From contig NZ_WQGO01000010.1 of the NCBI RefSeq assembly GCF_013034685.1, positions 36,168 to 100,167 of the forward strand: 64,000 nucleotides of DNA. The letters run 5' to 3'. Below are positions 33,606-43,472 of the stretch, in pieces; within the stretch, counting starts at the first letter, position 1; each line of letters begins with the position of its first letter. Made by a program: the position numbers and the translations under genes. The notes under the pieces are model-generated. The model was not told the DNA's origin. It did not search any database and saw nothing but the letters and a program-made list of their open reading frames with translations. The stretch comes from Ruegeria lacuscaerulensis (lineage in GTDB: Bacteria; Pseudomonadota; Alphaproteobacteria; Rhodobacterales; Rhodobacteraceae).

Positions 33606-35801
33606 ATGCGTGGAAGATATGCGGCACTATCAGTACTTGCCTTGGCGATTGGCCTGGGTGGAGGTGTCTTTCTTGAAAGACTGTACCTGAATCCAATTGA
33701 TCAGGGCCAGTCGAACGAACCAGAGGTCCTTTATTGGGTAGCACCGATGGATCCGAATTTTCGGCAGCCTGGACCTGGAAAATCGCCGATGGGTATGGAC
33801 TTGATCCCGGTTTATTCTGGGCAGGAACCTACCGGCGACCCTGAAGAAGTCACCCTGAGCGCTGCGGAAATCAACGCAATTGGTGTGCGAACTGCGGTTG
33901 CACGCATGACTGATATCGAACCTCGCATCGAAACGGTGGGTTTCGTCGGCTTTGACGAACACCTGACCAATCACGTTCATACGCGTGTTGAAGGTTGGAT
34001 TGAGCAACTGAAAGTTCGAGCGGTCGGTGATCGCGTTGAGAAGGGGCAAGTTTTATTTGAACTCTTTTCACCACTGATCGCAGCTGCGACCGGCGATCTT
34101 GTACGCGCAGTCGAAGCTGGTGACCCGCGGATTTTGGACGCGGCGCGCAATAAGTTGATCAGCCACGGTATGTCCGCTCGTCAGGTTGCTGAGATTGAGG
34201 CGGGCGGTGAGTTGGTTCGAAATGTGGAAATTGAGGCACCTCAAAACGGTGTCGTCATAGCTCTGAATGCCGCCGATGGCATGTACCTGCAGCCAGGCAC
34301 GCTTGCTTTTTCGGTAACCGATCTTTCTGAAGTATGGCTGATCGTTGATGTATTTGAACGAGATATTGCACGTTTGTCGGAAGATATGCGCGCGATAGCA
34401 AGGTTCGAGCACCTACCCGGTCGCACCTTCGAAGGCGACATCGACTATGTTTACCCTGAGCTTGATCCGCAAACCCGAACTCTTCCCGTAAGGCTTAGTT
34501 TCGATAACACCGACGGCGTGCTGCGGCCGGGCATGTTTGGCAGTGTTAGCCTTATACCGGATGAAAGCCGAAATGTTCTCACTGTTCCATCAGAGGCGTT
34601 AATTCGTACCGGTTCGGCGGAACGCGTCATCTTAAAAACAGGCGATGGTACTTTTCGCCCGAGACTGGTGACTACAGGTCTTCGAGACAGTTTCGGCGAG
34701 GGGGGTCGAACAGAAGTTCTGCAAGGGCTTGAACCTGGTGAGGAAGTTGTCGCATCCGCACAGTTTCTAATCGACAGTGAAAGTGCTTTGAGCGCCGGTT
34801 TCACCCGAATGGCACCAACGGATACCGAACCAGCACGCGGGGCAGGCACCCTGGTTTCACTCGATGCCCAAAATCGTATGGCAACTGTTCGTCACGATGT
34901 TCTCGAAAGCCTCGATTGGCCCGCAATGACTTCGCAGTTTCCGGTGAGGTCTGGTGTTTCGCTCGACAGCTTGAGTGCAGGCGACGCAGTCGCTTTCGTG
35001 ATCGCACGGGGTGCGGATGGGCTTCTGAGCCTGATGGAGCTTGCACCAGACGATGGTATTGCCGGAACTGGTGCCGGAATCGCGCGCGCCGTCACTTCAG
35101 ACGGCAAATTGACGCTTGAGCACGGACCGATCCCCGAGCTCGGTTGGGCCGCCATGACAATGGATTTGCCTGTTGTAGGAGTAGATCTCACTACCGTGCC
35201 AATCGACATGCCAATTGAGTTTGATCTGGCTGAGGGAGAAGGGGGGATGTTCTCGATTGTGGCAATTCGCGAAGAGGGCTCGCCGCCGACGGATTCCGTT
35301 GAACCCGAAGAAACCGACACGCCTTCTGCTCCACCGATTGTAGTCACCGGCACGATCAACCTCGTTAATGCTGAGGCGGGAACGGCAACCATCACTCACG
35401 GGCCGATGACTGAGATTGGCATGCCCGGAATGACCATGGATTTCCCATTAGAACCTACATTGGACACAAGCATGCTCGAAGTCGGTTCTGAAATGACTCT
35501 GACTTTCGCGCGTGCAGATGGCATGACAATGGTGTTGGCTGCGGCAACGCCTATTGCACCGCCACTTCAGGTTTCTGGCCGGATTAACAGTATCGACCCG
35601 AACGCGCGTACCGCGAACGTAACACACGGTCCGATGACTGAGATCGGCATGCCGGGCATGACCATGGATTTCCCGGTTGCGGAGGGGATTGAGGTTTCTA
35701 ACTTGCCTGTAGGGATTGATGTTTCTTTGATCCTTCGCCGCAATCCCGACTTTTCGATGACGCTGTTAGAGGTCGCGCTTGATGGGAGTGTTACGCAGTG
35801 A
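33606..35801 (+). CDS. cusB: CusB-type RND periplasmic adaptor with four tandem CusF-like domains
   Basis: 731 residues, against roughly 400-500 for usual CusB proteins. N-terminal membrane anchor; a heavy-metal-binding motif segment near 39-62 (APMDPNF...GMDLIPVY); HlyD/CusB hairpin, lipoyl and beta-barrel regions to about 405. Four CusF-like repeats follow near 412-485, 489-560, 578-650 and 654-731. Their metal lines read HDVLESLDWPAMTSQF, HGPIPELGWAAMTMDL and, in the last two, HGPMTEIGMPGMTMDF. AGGAG precedes the ATG at 33606. The stop overlaps the cusA start. It would link CusA to an outer-membrane channel and capture Cu(I). Confidence 0.92.
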   Translation: MRGRYAALSVLALAIGLGGGVFLERLYLNPIDQGQSNEPEVLYWVAPMDPNFRQPGPGKSPMGMDLIPVYSGQEPTGDPEEVTLSAAEINAIGVRTAVARMTDIEPRIETVGFVGFDEHLTNHVHTRVEGWIEQLKVRAVGDRVEKGQVLFELFSPLIAAATGDLVRAVEAGDPRILDAARNKLISHGMSARQVAEIEAGGELVRNVEIEAPQNGVVIALNAADGMYLQPGTLAFSVTDLSEVWLIVDVFERDIARLSEDMRAIARFEHLPGRTFEGDIDYVYPELDPQTRTLPVRLSFDNTDGVLRPGMFGSVSLIPDESRNVLTVPSEALIRTGSAERVILKTGDGTFRPRLVTTGLRDSFGEGGRTEVLQGLEPGEEVVASAQFLIDSESALSAGFTRMAPTDTEPARGAGTLVSLDAQNRMATVRHDVLESLDWPAMTSQFPVRSGVSLDSLSAGDAVAFVIARGADGLLSLMELAPDDGIAGTGAGIARAVTSDGKLTLEHGPIPELGWAAMTMDLPVVGVDLTTVPIDMPIEFDLAEGEGGMFSIVAIREEGSPPTDSVEPEETDTPSAPPIVVTGTINLVNAEAGTATITHGPMTEIGMPGMTMDFPLEPTLDTSMLEVGSEMTLTFARADGMTMVLAAATPIAPPLQVSGRINSIDPNARTANVTHGPMTEIGMPGMTMDFPVAEGIEVSNLPVGIDVSLILRRNPDFSMTLLEVALDGSVTQ

Positions 35802-38800
35802 TCACGGCCATCATTCGTTCTTCGCTCGCCAACAGGTTCGTCATCTTGGCCCTCGCATTCATGATAGGAGTTGCGGGTATTTGGGCCATTCGTGAGACGC
35901 CGGTTGATGCAATCCCGGATCTGTCGGATGTCCAGGTAATTGTTCGCACGCCATATCCCGGGCAAGCGCCTCAAGTTGTCGAAAACCAAATCACATATCC
36001 ACTTGCGACAGCCCTATTGGCCGTACCCGGTGCAAAAGACGTTCGCGGGTTCTCGTTCTTTGGAGACAGCTTTGTATATGTTGTCTTTGAGGACGGGACG
36101 GACCTCTACTGGGCTCGGTCGCGTGTGCTCGAATACTTGGGCCAGATTACCGGCAGCTTACCTGAGGGCGTGTCACCACAACTTGGCCCTGATGCGACTG
36201 GGGTCGGGTGGATTTATCAGTATGCGCTGGTTGACAGAACCGGAAATCATGATCTGGCTCAGCTCAGGACTCTGCAGGATTGGTTTCTGAAATACGAATT
36301 ACAAGCCGTGGAAGGCGTCTCAGAAGTCGCCACCATCGGCGGAATGGTCAAACAGTACCAGGTCGTCGTCGACCCAAACAAACTACGTGCCTATGACATA
36401 ACACTTGCACAATTGAGGACGGCTATTCAGGCGGCCAACCGCGAGACGGGCGGCAGCGTCATTGAGATGGGGGAAGCCGAATTCATGGTCAGGTCCTCGG
36501 GCTACATTGACGAATTGTCAGACCTTGCAAGCGCGCCGTTGATGGTCAACGACCGTGGCGCCGCTCTGACGCTTGGAGACGTCGCTGAAATCCGTCTGGG
36601 GCCGGAAATGCGGCGCGGTGTCGGAGAACTCGACGGGCAAGGAGACGCGGTTGGTGGAGTAGTCATTCTGCGATGGGGTGGGAATGCGTTGGCAACGATC
36701 AAAGCGGTGGAGGCGCGCATCGAAGAGTTGCGCTCAAACCTGCCGGAGGGGGTCGAAATCATAACGACCTACGACCGATCTGGTGTGATCGAGCGTGCTA
36801 TCGATAACCTCCAGAAGAAACTGACGCAGGAATTCATTGTCGTTGTTCTTGTGTGCGCGGCTTTTCTACTTCATCTGCGGTCATCCCTCGTAATTCTTCT
36901 GTCGCTCCCTCTGGGAATCTTTGCCGCATTTATTCTGATGAAGGCGCAAGGAGTAAACGCAAACATCATGTCGCTCGGCGGCATAGCCATCGCTATTGGT
37001 GCGATGGTCGACGCATCGATTGTGATGATCGAGGCGATGCACAGGCGGTTGGAAAAAGAAAAGCTCACAGCAGAGAACCGATGGCGGATTGTGCAAGAGT
37101 GCGCTTCTGAGGTGGGACCAGCCCTTTTTTATTCTCTGGCGATTATCACGGTTAGTTTTTTGCCTGTTTTCGTTCTGGAAAATCAGGAAGGTAGGCTCTT
37201 CTCGCCACTCGCTTATACCAAAACCTACGCCATGGCTGCAGCCGCCATCCTTTCGATAACGCTGGTTCCGGTCTTGATGGGTTACTTTGTAAGGGGGCGT
37301 ATTCTACCGGAGCGAAAAAATCCGCTAAATCGCTTGGTTGTGTTCGTGTACCGCCCATTTCTGGACGCGGCAATTGCCTGGCCATGGGCAACAACACTGT
37401 TGGCCGGCGTTCTGGTGACGTCCATGTGGTACCCGTACCAGAGAATTGGCTCTGAATTCATGCCCGAGTTGAACGAAGGTGATTTTCTCTACATGCCGAG
37501 CTTCTACCCCGGGATCTCGACGGGAAAAGCCCGTGAGGTACTGCAGCAGACCAACCGCCTGATCGCGACCGTGCCAGAAGTCGAAACTGTTCACGGTAAA
37601 GTTGGGCGTGCGGAGACTGCAACCGATCCAGCACCTCTAACGATGGTGGAGACCACAATCCAACTCAAGCCGGAAGAAGAATGGCGCCCCGGCATGACAA
37701 TGGAGAAAATCCGGAATGAGCTCGATCGTATCGTTCAGGTTCCGGGCGTTACAAATGTTTGGATCCAACCTATCAAGAACCGCATCGATATGCTTGCGAC
37801 AGGTATCCGTACTCCTGTCGGTGTCAAAATATCCGGCACCGACTTGGAGGTCATTACAGATATAGGGATCGAAGTAGAGCGTGCGGTCGCTGATATTGAT
37901 GGAACGGCTTCCGCCTACGCAGAGCGACCTGTTGGCGGGCGTTTCATCGAAATCGACGTCAAACGAGATGCCGCCTCCCGATACATGATGAGTGTTCGAG
38001 AAGTTCAGGACGTAGTGCAGACCGCAATTGGCGGTATGCAAGTGTCGGAATCTGTGGAGGGGCTGGAGAGGTTTCCTATAAACCTTCGGTACCCTCAGGC
38101 ATGGCGAGACAGCCCGGAACGGCTCGAAAATCTTCCTGTCGTCACGCCGTCGGGTGCTCATGTGCCACTGTCCGCTCTCGCCGATATTCGAATAGTTGAC
38201 GGGCCGGGAATGATACGATCAGAGAACGCTCGACGAACTGGGTTCGTGTTCATCGACATCGCGGGGCGCGACCTGGGCGGCTATGTGGCCGAAGCACAAG
38301 AGGTGGTTACAGAAAAGGTCGACCTGCCTCCAGGTTACTCGCTGACTTGGTCAGGGCAGTATGAGTACATAGAGAGAATGCAGGACAGGTTGACGATCGT
38401 TGCTCCTGCAACCCTGCTAATTATCACGCTCATGCTTTTCTTGGCGTTCAATCGGGTGATTGAGGTCGGGATAATTCTTGCGGCGCTCCCGGTCGCATTG
38501 GCAGGTGGGGTTTGGTTCTTATGGTATCTTAACTTCGATATCTCAATTGCTGTGCTCGTGGGCTTCATCGCGCTGGCGGGAGTTGCCGTGGAAACAGCGA
38601 TTGTCATGTTGTTGTACCTCAATCTTGCTTGGGAGAAACGTCGAGGGCTGGCGCAATCGGAACAGCGAAAGCTGACACGTGACGATATCGAAGACGCGGT
38701 GTTCGAAGGAGCCGTTCTTCGGGTTCGGCCGAAGGTAATGACTGTAGCCACGATCTTTGCAGCACTGATACCCATCATGTACGGCACCGGTACAGGCTCT

Positions 38801-38977
38801 GAAATCATGCAGCGGATCGCTGCGCCGATGATTGGGGGCATGGTGACAGCGACCCTTCTTACGCTTTTTGTCATTCCCGCAATATTCGTGATTTGGAAAC
38901 GGCTCGCGCTCAATCGCGTGAACCGAGAGATCTCCCACACGATCCAGGAAGTGCCCCCTGCGCTTCCGGCAGAATAA
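35798..38977 (+). CDS. cusA: Heavy-metal efflux RND pump CusA
   Basis: 1059 residues, full length for HME-RND pumps that move Cu(I)/Ag(I) by proton exchange. GTG start overlapping the cusB stop (GTGA). Seen: first membrane helix; proton-relay Asp in AMVDASIVMIE near residue 405; metal-site Met residues in DPAPLTMVETT and in GGMQVSESVEG; a duplicated 6+6 helix layout. Lies between cusB and cusF; no outer-membrane CusC gene is adjacent. Confidence 0.95.
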   Translation: MITAIIRSSLANRFVILALAFMIGVAGIWAIRETPVDAIPDLSDVQVIVRTPYPGQAPQVVENQITYPLATALLAVPGAKDVRGFSFFGDSFVYVVFEDGTDLYWARSRVLEYLGQITGSLPEGVSPQLGPDATGVGWIYQYALVDRTGNHDLAQLRTLQDWFLKYELQAVEGVSEVATIGGMVKQYQVVVDPNKLRAYDITLAQLRTAIQAANRETGGSVIEMGEAEFMVRSSGYIDELSDLASAPLMVNDRGAALTLGDVAEIRLGPEMRRGVGELDGQGDAVGGVVILRWGGNALATIKAVEARIEELRSNLPEGVEIITTYDRSGVIERAIDNLQKKLTQEFIVVVLVCAAFLLHLRSSLVILLSLPLGIFAAFILMKAQGVNANIMSLGGIAIAIGAMVDASIVMIEAMHRRLEKEKLTAENRWRIVQECASEVGPALFYSLAIITVSFLPVFVLENQEGRLFSPLAYTKTYAMAAAAILSITLVPVLMGYFVRGRILPERKNPLNRLVVFVYRPFLDAAIAWPWATTLLAGVLVTSMWYPYQRIGSEFMPELNEGDFLYMPSFYPGISTGKAREVLQQTNRLIATVPEVETVHGKVGRAETATDPAPLTMVETTIQLKPEEEWRPGMTMEKIRNELDRIVQVPGVTNVWIQPIKNRIDMLATGIRTPVGVKISGTDLEVITDIGIEVERAVADIDGTASAYAERPVGGRFIEIDVKRDAASRYMMSVREVQDVVQTAIGGMQVSESVEGLERFPINLRYPQAWRDSPERLENLPVVTPSGAHVPLSALADIRIVDGPGMIRSENARRTGFVFIDIAGRDLGGYVAEAQEVVTEKVDLPPGYSLTWSGQYEYIERMQDRLTIVAPATLLIITLMLFLAFNRVIEVGIILAALPVALAGGVWFLWYLNFDISIAVLVGFIALAGVAVETAIVMLLYLNLAWEKRRGLAQSEQRKLTRDDIEDAVFEGAVLRVRPKVMTVATIFAALIPIMYGTGTGSEIMQRIAAPMIGGMVTATLLTLFVIPAIFVIWKRLALNRVNREISHTIQEVPPALPAE

Positions 38978-39006
38978 TACCCACAACCTTGAAACAGGAG
39001 CATCTG

Positions 39007-39348
39007 ATGAAAACTTTGACTGCAATTTTGGCCCTATTGGCCGTGTCTACAACATCCGGCATCGCGCAAACGAACCACGGCATGGACCATTCCAACATGC
39101 CCATGTCTTCCGAACAGATGGAAGGTGCGGTCCACGCAAAGGCTTTGGTGAACTCAATTGGCGACGAAACCGCTAACGTCAGCCATGATCCGATCCCCGA
39201 GATCGGGTGGCCCGCGATGACGATGGATTTGCAGCTTCTTGAGAATGCCCAGATGATGGGTGAGATCAGCGCAGGTGACGAAGTCACACTGATGTTGGTC
39301 AAAAGCGATGATGGTATGTATGCGATCGGCGCGATCATGAAAAACTGA
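39007..39348 (+). CDS. cusF: Periplasmic copper chaperone CusF
   Basis: 113 residues. Signal peptide ending GIAQT, a short Met/His linker, and a CusF domain with all four expected ligands in SHDPIPEIGWPAMTMDL (His, Trp, Met, Met). CAGGAG precedes the ATG at 39007. CusF hands Cu(I) to CusB. The domain is clearly related to the four repeats at the end of the CusB-like protein. Confidence 0.92.
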   Translation: MKTLTAILALLAVSTTSGIAQTNHGMDHSNMPMSSEQMEGAVHAKALVNSIGDETANVSHDPIPEIGWPAMTMDLQLLENAQMMGEISAGDEVTLMLVKSDDGMYAIGAIMKN

Positions 39349-39913
39349 GTCTGTTGATGCGGCAGCTATTCACCAATGATGTGATTGTTCGCCGTTTCAA
39401 CGACTGTAGGAAATTCTATGAACTAAGAGAAATGGAGTAGGAGCCACTCAAGAACCAAATCGTATTTCAACGATCTGTGGCTCTGCTCATAAGTTATCAG
39501 TCCATTGTCGGTTAAAGGCGCTTTAAGCAATTCGTTGACTGATTGAAGCTCCAAAGCTCAGAAAATCTTCCGGCTATACTGATTGAACAGAGCAATCCAG
39601 GCAAGCAGTACACAAACTGCCAACGCTTCGGTATCTCCGGCCCGCGCCACTGCAGTTAAACTGCGCAAAATTCTGGAGCTACTTGCGCAGCCCAGTGGAA
39701 ATCTGACCGACAAGCAAATCCCACCTAAAACATTTCACAATTGGAATGTGTGTACTACATTGTCGCCGAGATGACTTCACGCGGCCATTCAACGGACCAG
39801 CGTCGAATTGTCTGGGGCGTTGCCTTGTTGGTTTTTGCTTCAGTCGAAAACGCAGCGCGGAGCGGTCAAAATGAGGATATCTCCAGGGCGACGACTTGGG
39901 AAAACGATACGAC
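39349..39913. other. Intergenic region without convincing gene
   Basis: 565 bases after cusF. Short open frames (for example 39583-39774) lack ribosome sites and family character. No strong terminator was seen. Confidence 0.5.
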
Positions 39914-40534
39914 ATGACAGCTAACACAAGAGAGCACTGGGACGATGTCTATGGCGAGAAGTTTGACACCCAATTGAGTTGGCACGAGGATGATCCAGAG
40001 ATATCGCTTGAACTCATCGAGTTGATCAGAGTGTCTAAGCCTTCATCCGTCATCGACATTGGTGGAGGTACATCTCGTCTTGCTGGAGCGTTGCTTGCGA
40101 AGGGGCTCCATGACGTGACAGTTCTCGATCTATCGCAGGTCGCGTTGGACACGGCCCGGGAAAGGTTGGGGCGCGCCGCTGAAACAGTCACTTGGATTTC
40201 TGCAGATATAACTTCTTGGGTCCCCGATCGCAGATATGACGTCTGGCATGATAGGGCGGTTTTTCACTTTCTCGTGGATACATCGCAACGCGCGGCCTAT
40301 CTGGAAAGCGTGAAGAAAGGGGTAAAAATTGGCGGCCATGTGATCATTGCTACGTTTGCACTTGATGGGCCGGAGACTTGCAGTGGTCTCCCTGTCGCCC
40401 GCTATAGTCCGAGCGATATCGCCGTGCTTTTTGAGGAACACTTTGAACTCGTCGCGCATCGCCATCACCTGCACCAAACCTCTTGGGGGGAAAGTCAGTC
40501 TTTCCAGTTCAGTGTTCTCCGCCGCTGCGTTTGA
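39914..40534 (+). CDS. SAM-dependent class I methyltransferase
   Basis: 206 residues. SAM-binding motif VIDIGGGTSRLAG near residue 48, acidic end of strand 2 (VTVLDLSQVALD) and an SADITSW motif. Resembles the small methyltransferases seen in metal-resistance and tellurite/thiopurine-type groups, but the substrate cannot be read. The ATG at 39914 has only a weak ribosome site. It is convergent with the sensor kinase gene. Confidence 0.8.
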   Translation: MTANTREHWDDVYGEKFDTQLSWHEDDPEISLELIELIRVSKPSSVIDIGGGTSRLAGALLAKGLHDVTVLDLSQVALDTARERLGRAAETVTWISADITSWVPDRRYDVWHDRAVFHFLVDTSQRAAYLESVKKGVKIGGHVIIATFALDGPETCSGLPVARYSPSDIAVLFEEHFELVAHRHHLHQTSWGESQSFQFSVLRRCV

Positions 40535-40607
40535 GCCCACACCTGAAACTGGCCCAAAGCGGTACGCTTCCAATAAGCTTTCGGGGCATGCCGATTGTGT
40601 TCACAAG

Positions 40608-42005
40608 TTACGTTTGGCCCTCAAAAACTGGCAGAACCACCTTAGCGCACAAGCCGCCAGTTTCCCCGTTTAGCAATTCTATCGTGCCACCGTGCGACTG
40701 GATGATCGTACGTGCGATCGACAGCCCCAAGCCGGTTCCGCCAGTCTCTCGCGAGCGGGATGTTTCAAGCCGCACGAATGGGTCGAATACCGCATCGAGC
40801 ATATGCTCGGGGATGCCGGGCCCCTGATCCTGGATCAATATTTTTGCCTCATTCCCCTCTTGCATGACTGAGACGTTGGCCCGGGCACCATACCGGCAGG
40901 CGTTTTCAATGATATTGCGCAGAGCTCGCTTCATCAGCATCGGCCGAAGCGTGACGGCCGGATTGTCTGCGACCGATACTTCAACCGTGTCACCGGCTTG
41001 CACAATGTCTTCGGTCGTTTTGGTTACGAATTCACCAATTGGGACGGTACTGGAAGGTTCGCGCGTGGCCACGCCCTTGGCAAATGACAGGGTGGAGTCC
41101 ACCATCTCCTGCATTTCCTCGATGGTCTCGATCAGATGGTCACGGGTCTCCTCTTCCTCCACCAGTTCGGCGCGAACCCGCAATCCCGTCAGTGGCGACC
41201 GCAAATCGTGACCCAGCGCCCCCAATAGTCTGGTCCGATCGGCAACATAGCGAGTCAGCCTATCACGCATATGGTTGAACGCCTGCGTCAAATCTCGCAC
41301 CTCGGTCGGACCAGAAACCGTCAGTTCCTGGACGTCTTCACCGCGACCAAACTGGTCTGCAGCCAGTGACAGGCGGCGCAACGGGCCGGTCAGCCGTGTC
41401 AGTAGAAACCAAATGGCTGCTCCAAGAATTAAAGTTGCAGTGAAACCGAAGCTGACGAAGGACTGCAAAGGCCATTGCAGAGGAGGGTTATGGAACCGGG
41501 TATCCACGTTGAGCCATTGATCGGTCGTCAGAGCGATCGACAGCTGCATTTCAATTGCGGAAACGTGATCACGCATCATTGCCATGTGCATTTCAGCCAT
41601 TGTAGACGGAACACCTTCAACCGGCAGCATATCGGGAGAGAACTCATGCAACTCTACCCGGATGGGACGGTTTTCATAGCCTGGCAGAATTCTGCGGATT
41701 GTGTTTTCGACCGTCCCACCAGCGCTATGTCCGGTGTGATCGACTGCGGGCGTATCTGTAAGGCTGAAACGCACCAGTGGAGAACTTGCCGCCCGCAGGA
41801 TCGCGTCGTGCATCTCGGGTGGAGCTTCTTCAATCAGCCGCGCGATGTTTGCGGCGCGTCCGGCGGTTTCCAGGCCAAGGGCCATGTGCACTGCCATTGA
41901 GCGTTCGTCGACGAACAGCCACAGGCTGACCAGTTGCGCGGCAGCCAGCGCGGCGATGATCAAAAGGATAAGCTGACCGCGCAGACTTTGGGCAAAGGCT
42001 TTCAT
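40608..42005 (-). CDS. Sensor histidine kinase, EnvZ/CusS-like
   Basis: 465 residues. Membrane segments near 12-32 and 180-200 flank a periplasmic sensor region (with a few His/Met), then HAMP, the H-box LGHDLRSPLTGLR, N-box NIIENACRYGA and G-box GTGLGLSIA. It overlaps the response-regulator gene by four bases (ATGA), so they form one unit. Location between two copper operons suggests metal sensing, but the sensor domain does not show a known site. Confidence 0.9.
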   Translation of the reverse strand: MKAFAQSLRGQLILLIIAALAAAQLVSLWLFVDERSMAVHMALGLETAGRAANIARLIEEAPPEMHDAILRAASSPLVRFSLTDTPAVDHTGHSAGGTVENTIRRILPGYENRPIRVELHEFSPDMLPVEGVPSTMAEMHMAMMRDHVSAIEMQLSIALTTDQWLNVDTRFHNPPLQWPLQSFVSFGFTATLILGAAIWFLLTRLTGPLRRLSLAADQFGRGEDVQELTVSGPTEVRDLTQAFNHMRDRLTRYVADRTRLLGALGHDLRSPLTGLRVRAELVEEEETRDHLIETIEEMQEMVDSTLSFAKGVATREPSSTVPIGEFVTKTTEDIVQAGDTVEVSVADNPAVTLRPMLMKRALRNIIENACRYGARANVSVMQEGNEAKILIQDQGPGIPEHMLDAVFDPFVRLETSRSRETGGTGLGLSIARTIIQSHGGTIELLNGETGGLCAKVVLPVFEGQT

Positions 42006-42727
42006 CCCGTAAGCTCGCTCACGTCGGTCGACAGGCAATAACCGCCACCTCTTATCGTGGTGATGAGCTTCGGCCGCGTTGGGTCAGCTTCGATCTTGCG
42101 ACGCAAGCGGCTGACCTGGTTGTCGATCGTACGGTCGAACAAGTGCGGGCTGCGGCCGGCGGTCAAATCCAGCAGTTCGTCTCGCGACAGGAGTTTGCGG
42201 GGCCGCTGCAGGAATACGGCCAGCAGCCGGACATCGGCGGTGGTCAGACTTTCTTCGGCCCCTTCGGCGGATATCAAGGTGCGACTGTCGGCATCCAGAA
42301 CCCAGCTTCCAAAGGCGATCCGTTTGCCGCTCAGATCGCCAGCCGGGGGGACGGTGGTTTCGGAACGCCGCAGGATCGCCTTGATCCGGGCCAGCAATTC
42401 ACGTGGGTTGAATGGTTTGGGCAGGTAGTCATCGGCGCCGATCTCTAAACCCACGATACGGTCGGTGTCATCGCTGAGGGCTGTCAGCATCAGGATCGGC
42501 GGGCCACCGGCCGCGGACAGGCGGCGACAGACCGACAATCCGTTTTCGCCCGGCATCATGATGTCGAGTACGATAAGATCAATCCGACCGGCCGCCAGTC
42601 GTGCGTCCATCTCGGTTGCGTCGCGCGCGGTACTGGCGCGCAACCCATTCTTTTCCAGATAGCGGCTGACAGCATCACGGATTTCGCGGTGGTCGTCGAC
42701 AATCAAGATATGTGGTGCTTCAGTCAT
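42002..42727 (-). CDS. OmpR-family response regulator
   Basis: 241 residues. Receiver domain with the acidic pair in IVDDHR and the phosphorylated Asp in IVLDIMMPGENG near residue 50, Lys in LPKPFNPRELL, and a winged-helix DNA-binding domain ending IRGGGYCLS. I prefer the ATG at 42727 (TEAPHILIVDDH) over the upstream frame to 42757. Divergent from the EF-hand operon; direct repeats in between are probable binding sites. Confidence 0.92.
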   Translation of the reverse strand: MTEAPHILIVDDHREIRDAVSRYLEKNGLRASTARDATEMDARLAAGRIDLIVLDIMMPGENGLSVCRRLSAAGGPPILMLTALSDDTDRIVGLEIGADDYLPKPFNPRELLARIKAILRRSETTVPPAGDLSGKRIAFGSWVLDADSRTLISAEGAEESLTTADVRLLAVFLQRPRKLLSRDELLDLTAGRSPHLFDRTIDNQVSRLRRKIEADPTRPKLITTIRGGGYCLSTDVSELTG

Positions 42728-42768
42728 GGCGCAATCATAAGCCCCGGCGCGGTACAAATCCCGGCTTT

Positions 42769-42817
42769 TTTGTATCCCTTTGTATCAGTTGGGCGGGCTG
42801 CGACACAACGATACAAA
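42769..42817. promoter_or_regulatory. Candidate response-regulator operator (TTTGTATC repeats)
   Basis: Direct repeats TTTGTATC at 42769-42776 and 42779-42786 (exact 10-base period) and an inverted copy GATACAAA at 42810-42817, in the divergent promoter region. Tandem sites one helical turn apart are typical of OmpR-family dimers. Confidence 0.55.
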
Positions 42818-42899
42818 CCGGGTTGAGCAGGGGGGTGGTGGCGCGACCGAGGGCGGCCATATGCTTTGTGTAGAAACAAAAACCCGAGAGGTGAAAGTC

Positions 42900-43415
42900 A
42901 TGAAACGTACCTTCACGCTGGCCGCTGGAGCCATTGCCGCGACTTTGATGGCGCTGCCCGCGCTTGCCGCCGGTCAGCATGGCAGCAGCGCGCAGATGCA
43001 GGGCCATGAGGGCGGCATGATGCAGGGTGCGCCCGGCGGCATGATGGGCGATCACGCAGGCATGATGCAAATGATGGTGAAAATGCATGGCCAGATGATG
43101 GGCGGCAACTGGCTGGCGGTTCTGGACATGGACGAGGACGGTCGCCCGAGCGAATCTGAGATCGCCGAAGGTCTGAAGGCCCGGATGCAGGCGCATGACG
43201 TCAATGGAGATGGCAACCTGTCGATTGATGAGTTCGAAGCGCTGCATTCCGGGATGATCCGCGAAACCATGGTGGACCGATTTCAGCATCTTGATGCCAA
43301 TGGCGATGGCGTTGTGACCACAGGGGAAATCGAGAAAGGCGCAAAGACGATGTCGCCGAAACACGGCATGAAGGCCTCGAAACCTGTGACAAAGGCTTCT
43401 GAAACCAACAACTGA
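42900..43415 (+). CDS. Secreted EF-hand protein with Met-rich segment
   Basis: 171 residues. Signal peptide ending ALAAG; a Met/His/Gly-rich stretch (about 30-65, with GGMMGDHAGMMQMM and KMHGQMMGG) likely to bind Cu(I); then three EF-hand-like loops (DMDEDGRPSESEI, DVNGDGNLSIDEF, DANGDGVVTTGEI) for Ca2+ or a similar ion. AGAGG lies before the ATG at 42900. First gene of the long rightward operon, next to the two-component pair that may regulate it. Confidence 0.85.
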   Translation: MKRTFTLAAGAIAATLMALPALAAGQHGSSAQMQGHEGGMMQGAPGGMMGDHAGMMQMMVKMHGQMMGGNWLAVLDMDEDGRPSESEIAEGLKARMQAHDVNGDGNLSIDEFEALHSGMIRETMVDRFQHLDANGDGVVTTGEIEKGAKTMSPKHGMKASKPVTKASETNN

Positions 43416-43472
43416 AACGCAACCGTGTAGCCGGGTCATCGCACTCGGCACAAACCACTGAGGAACAAAGCG

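Noticed and set aside
39349..39913. Possible gene between cusF and the methyltransferase
   Set aside because: Short frames without ribosome sites and with no continuous protein character.
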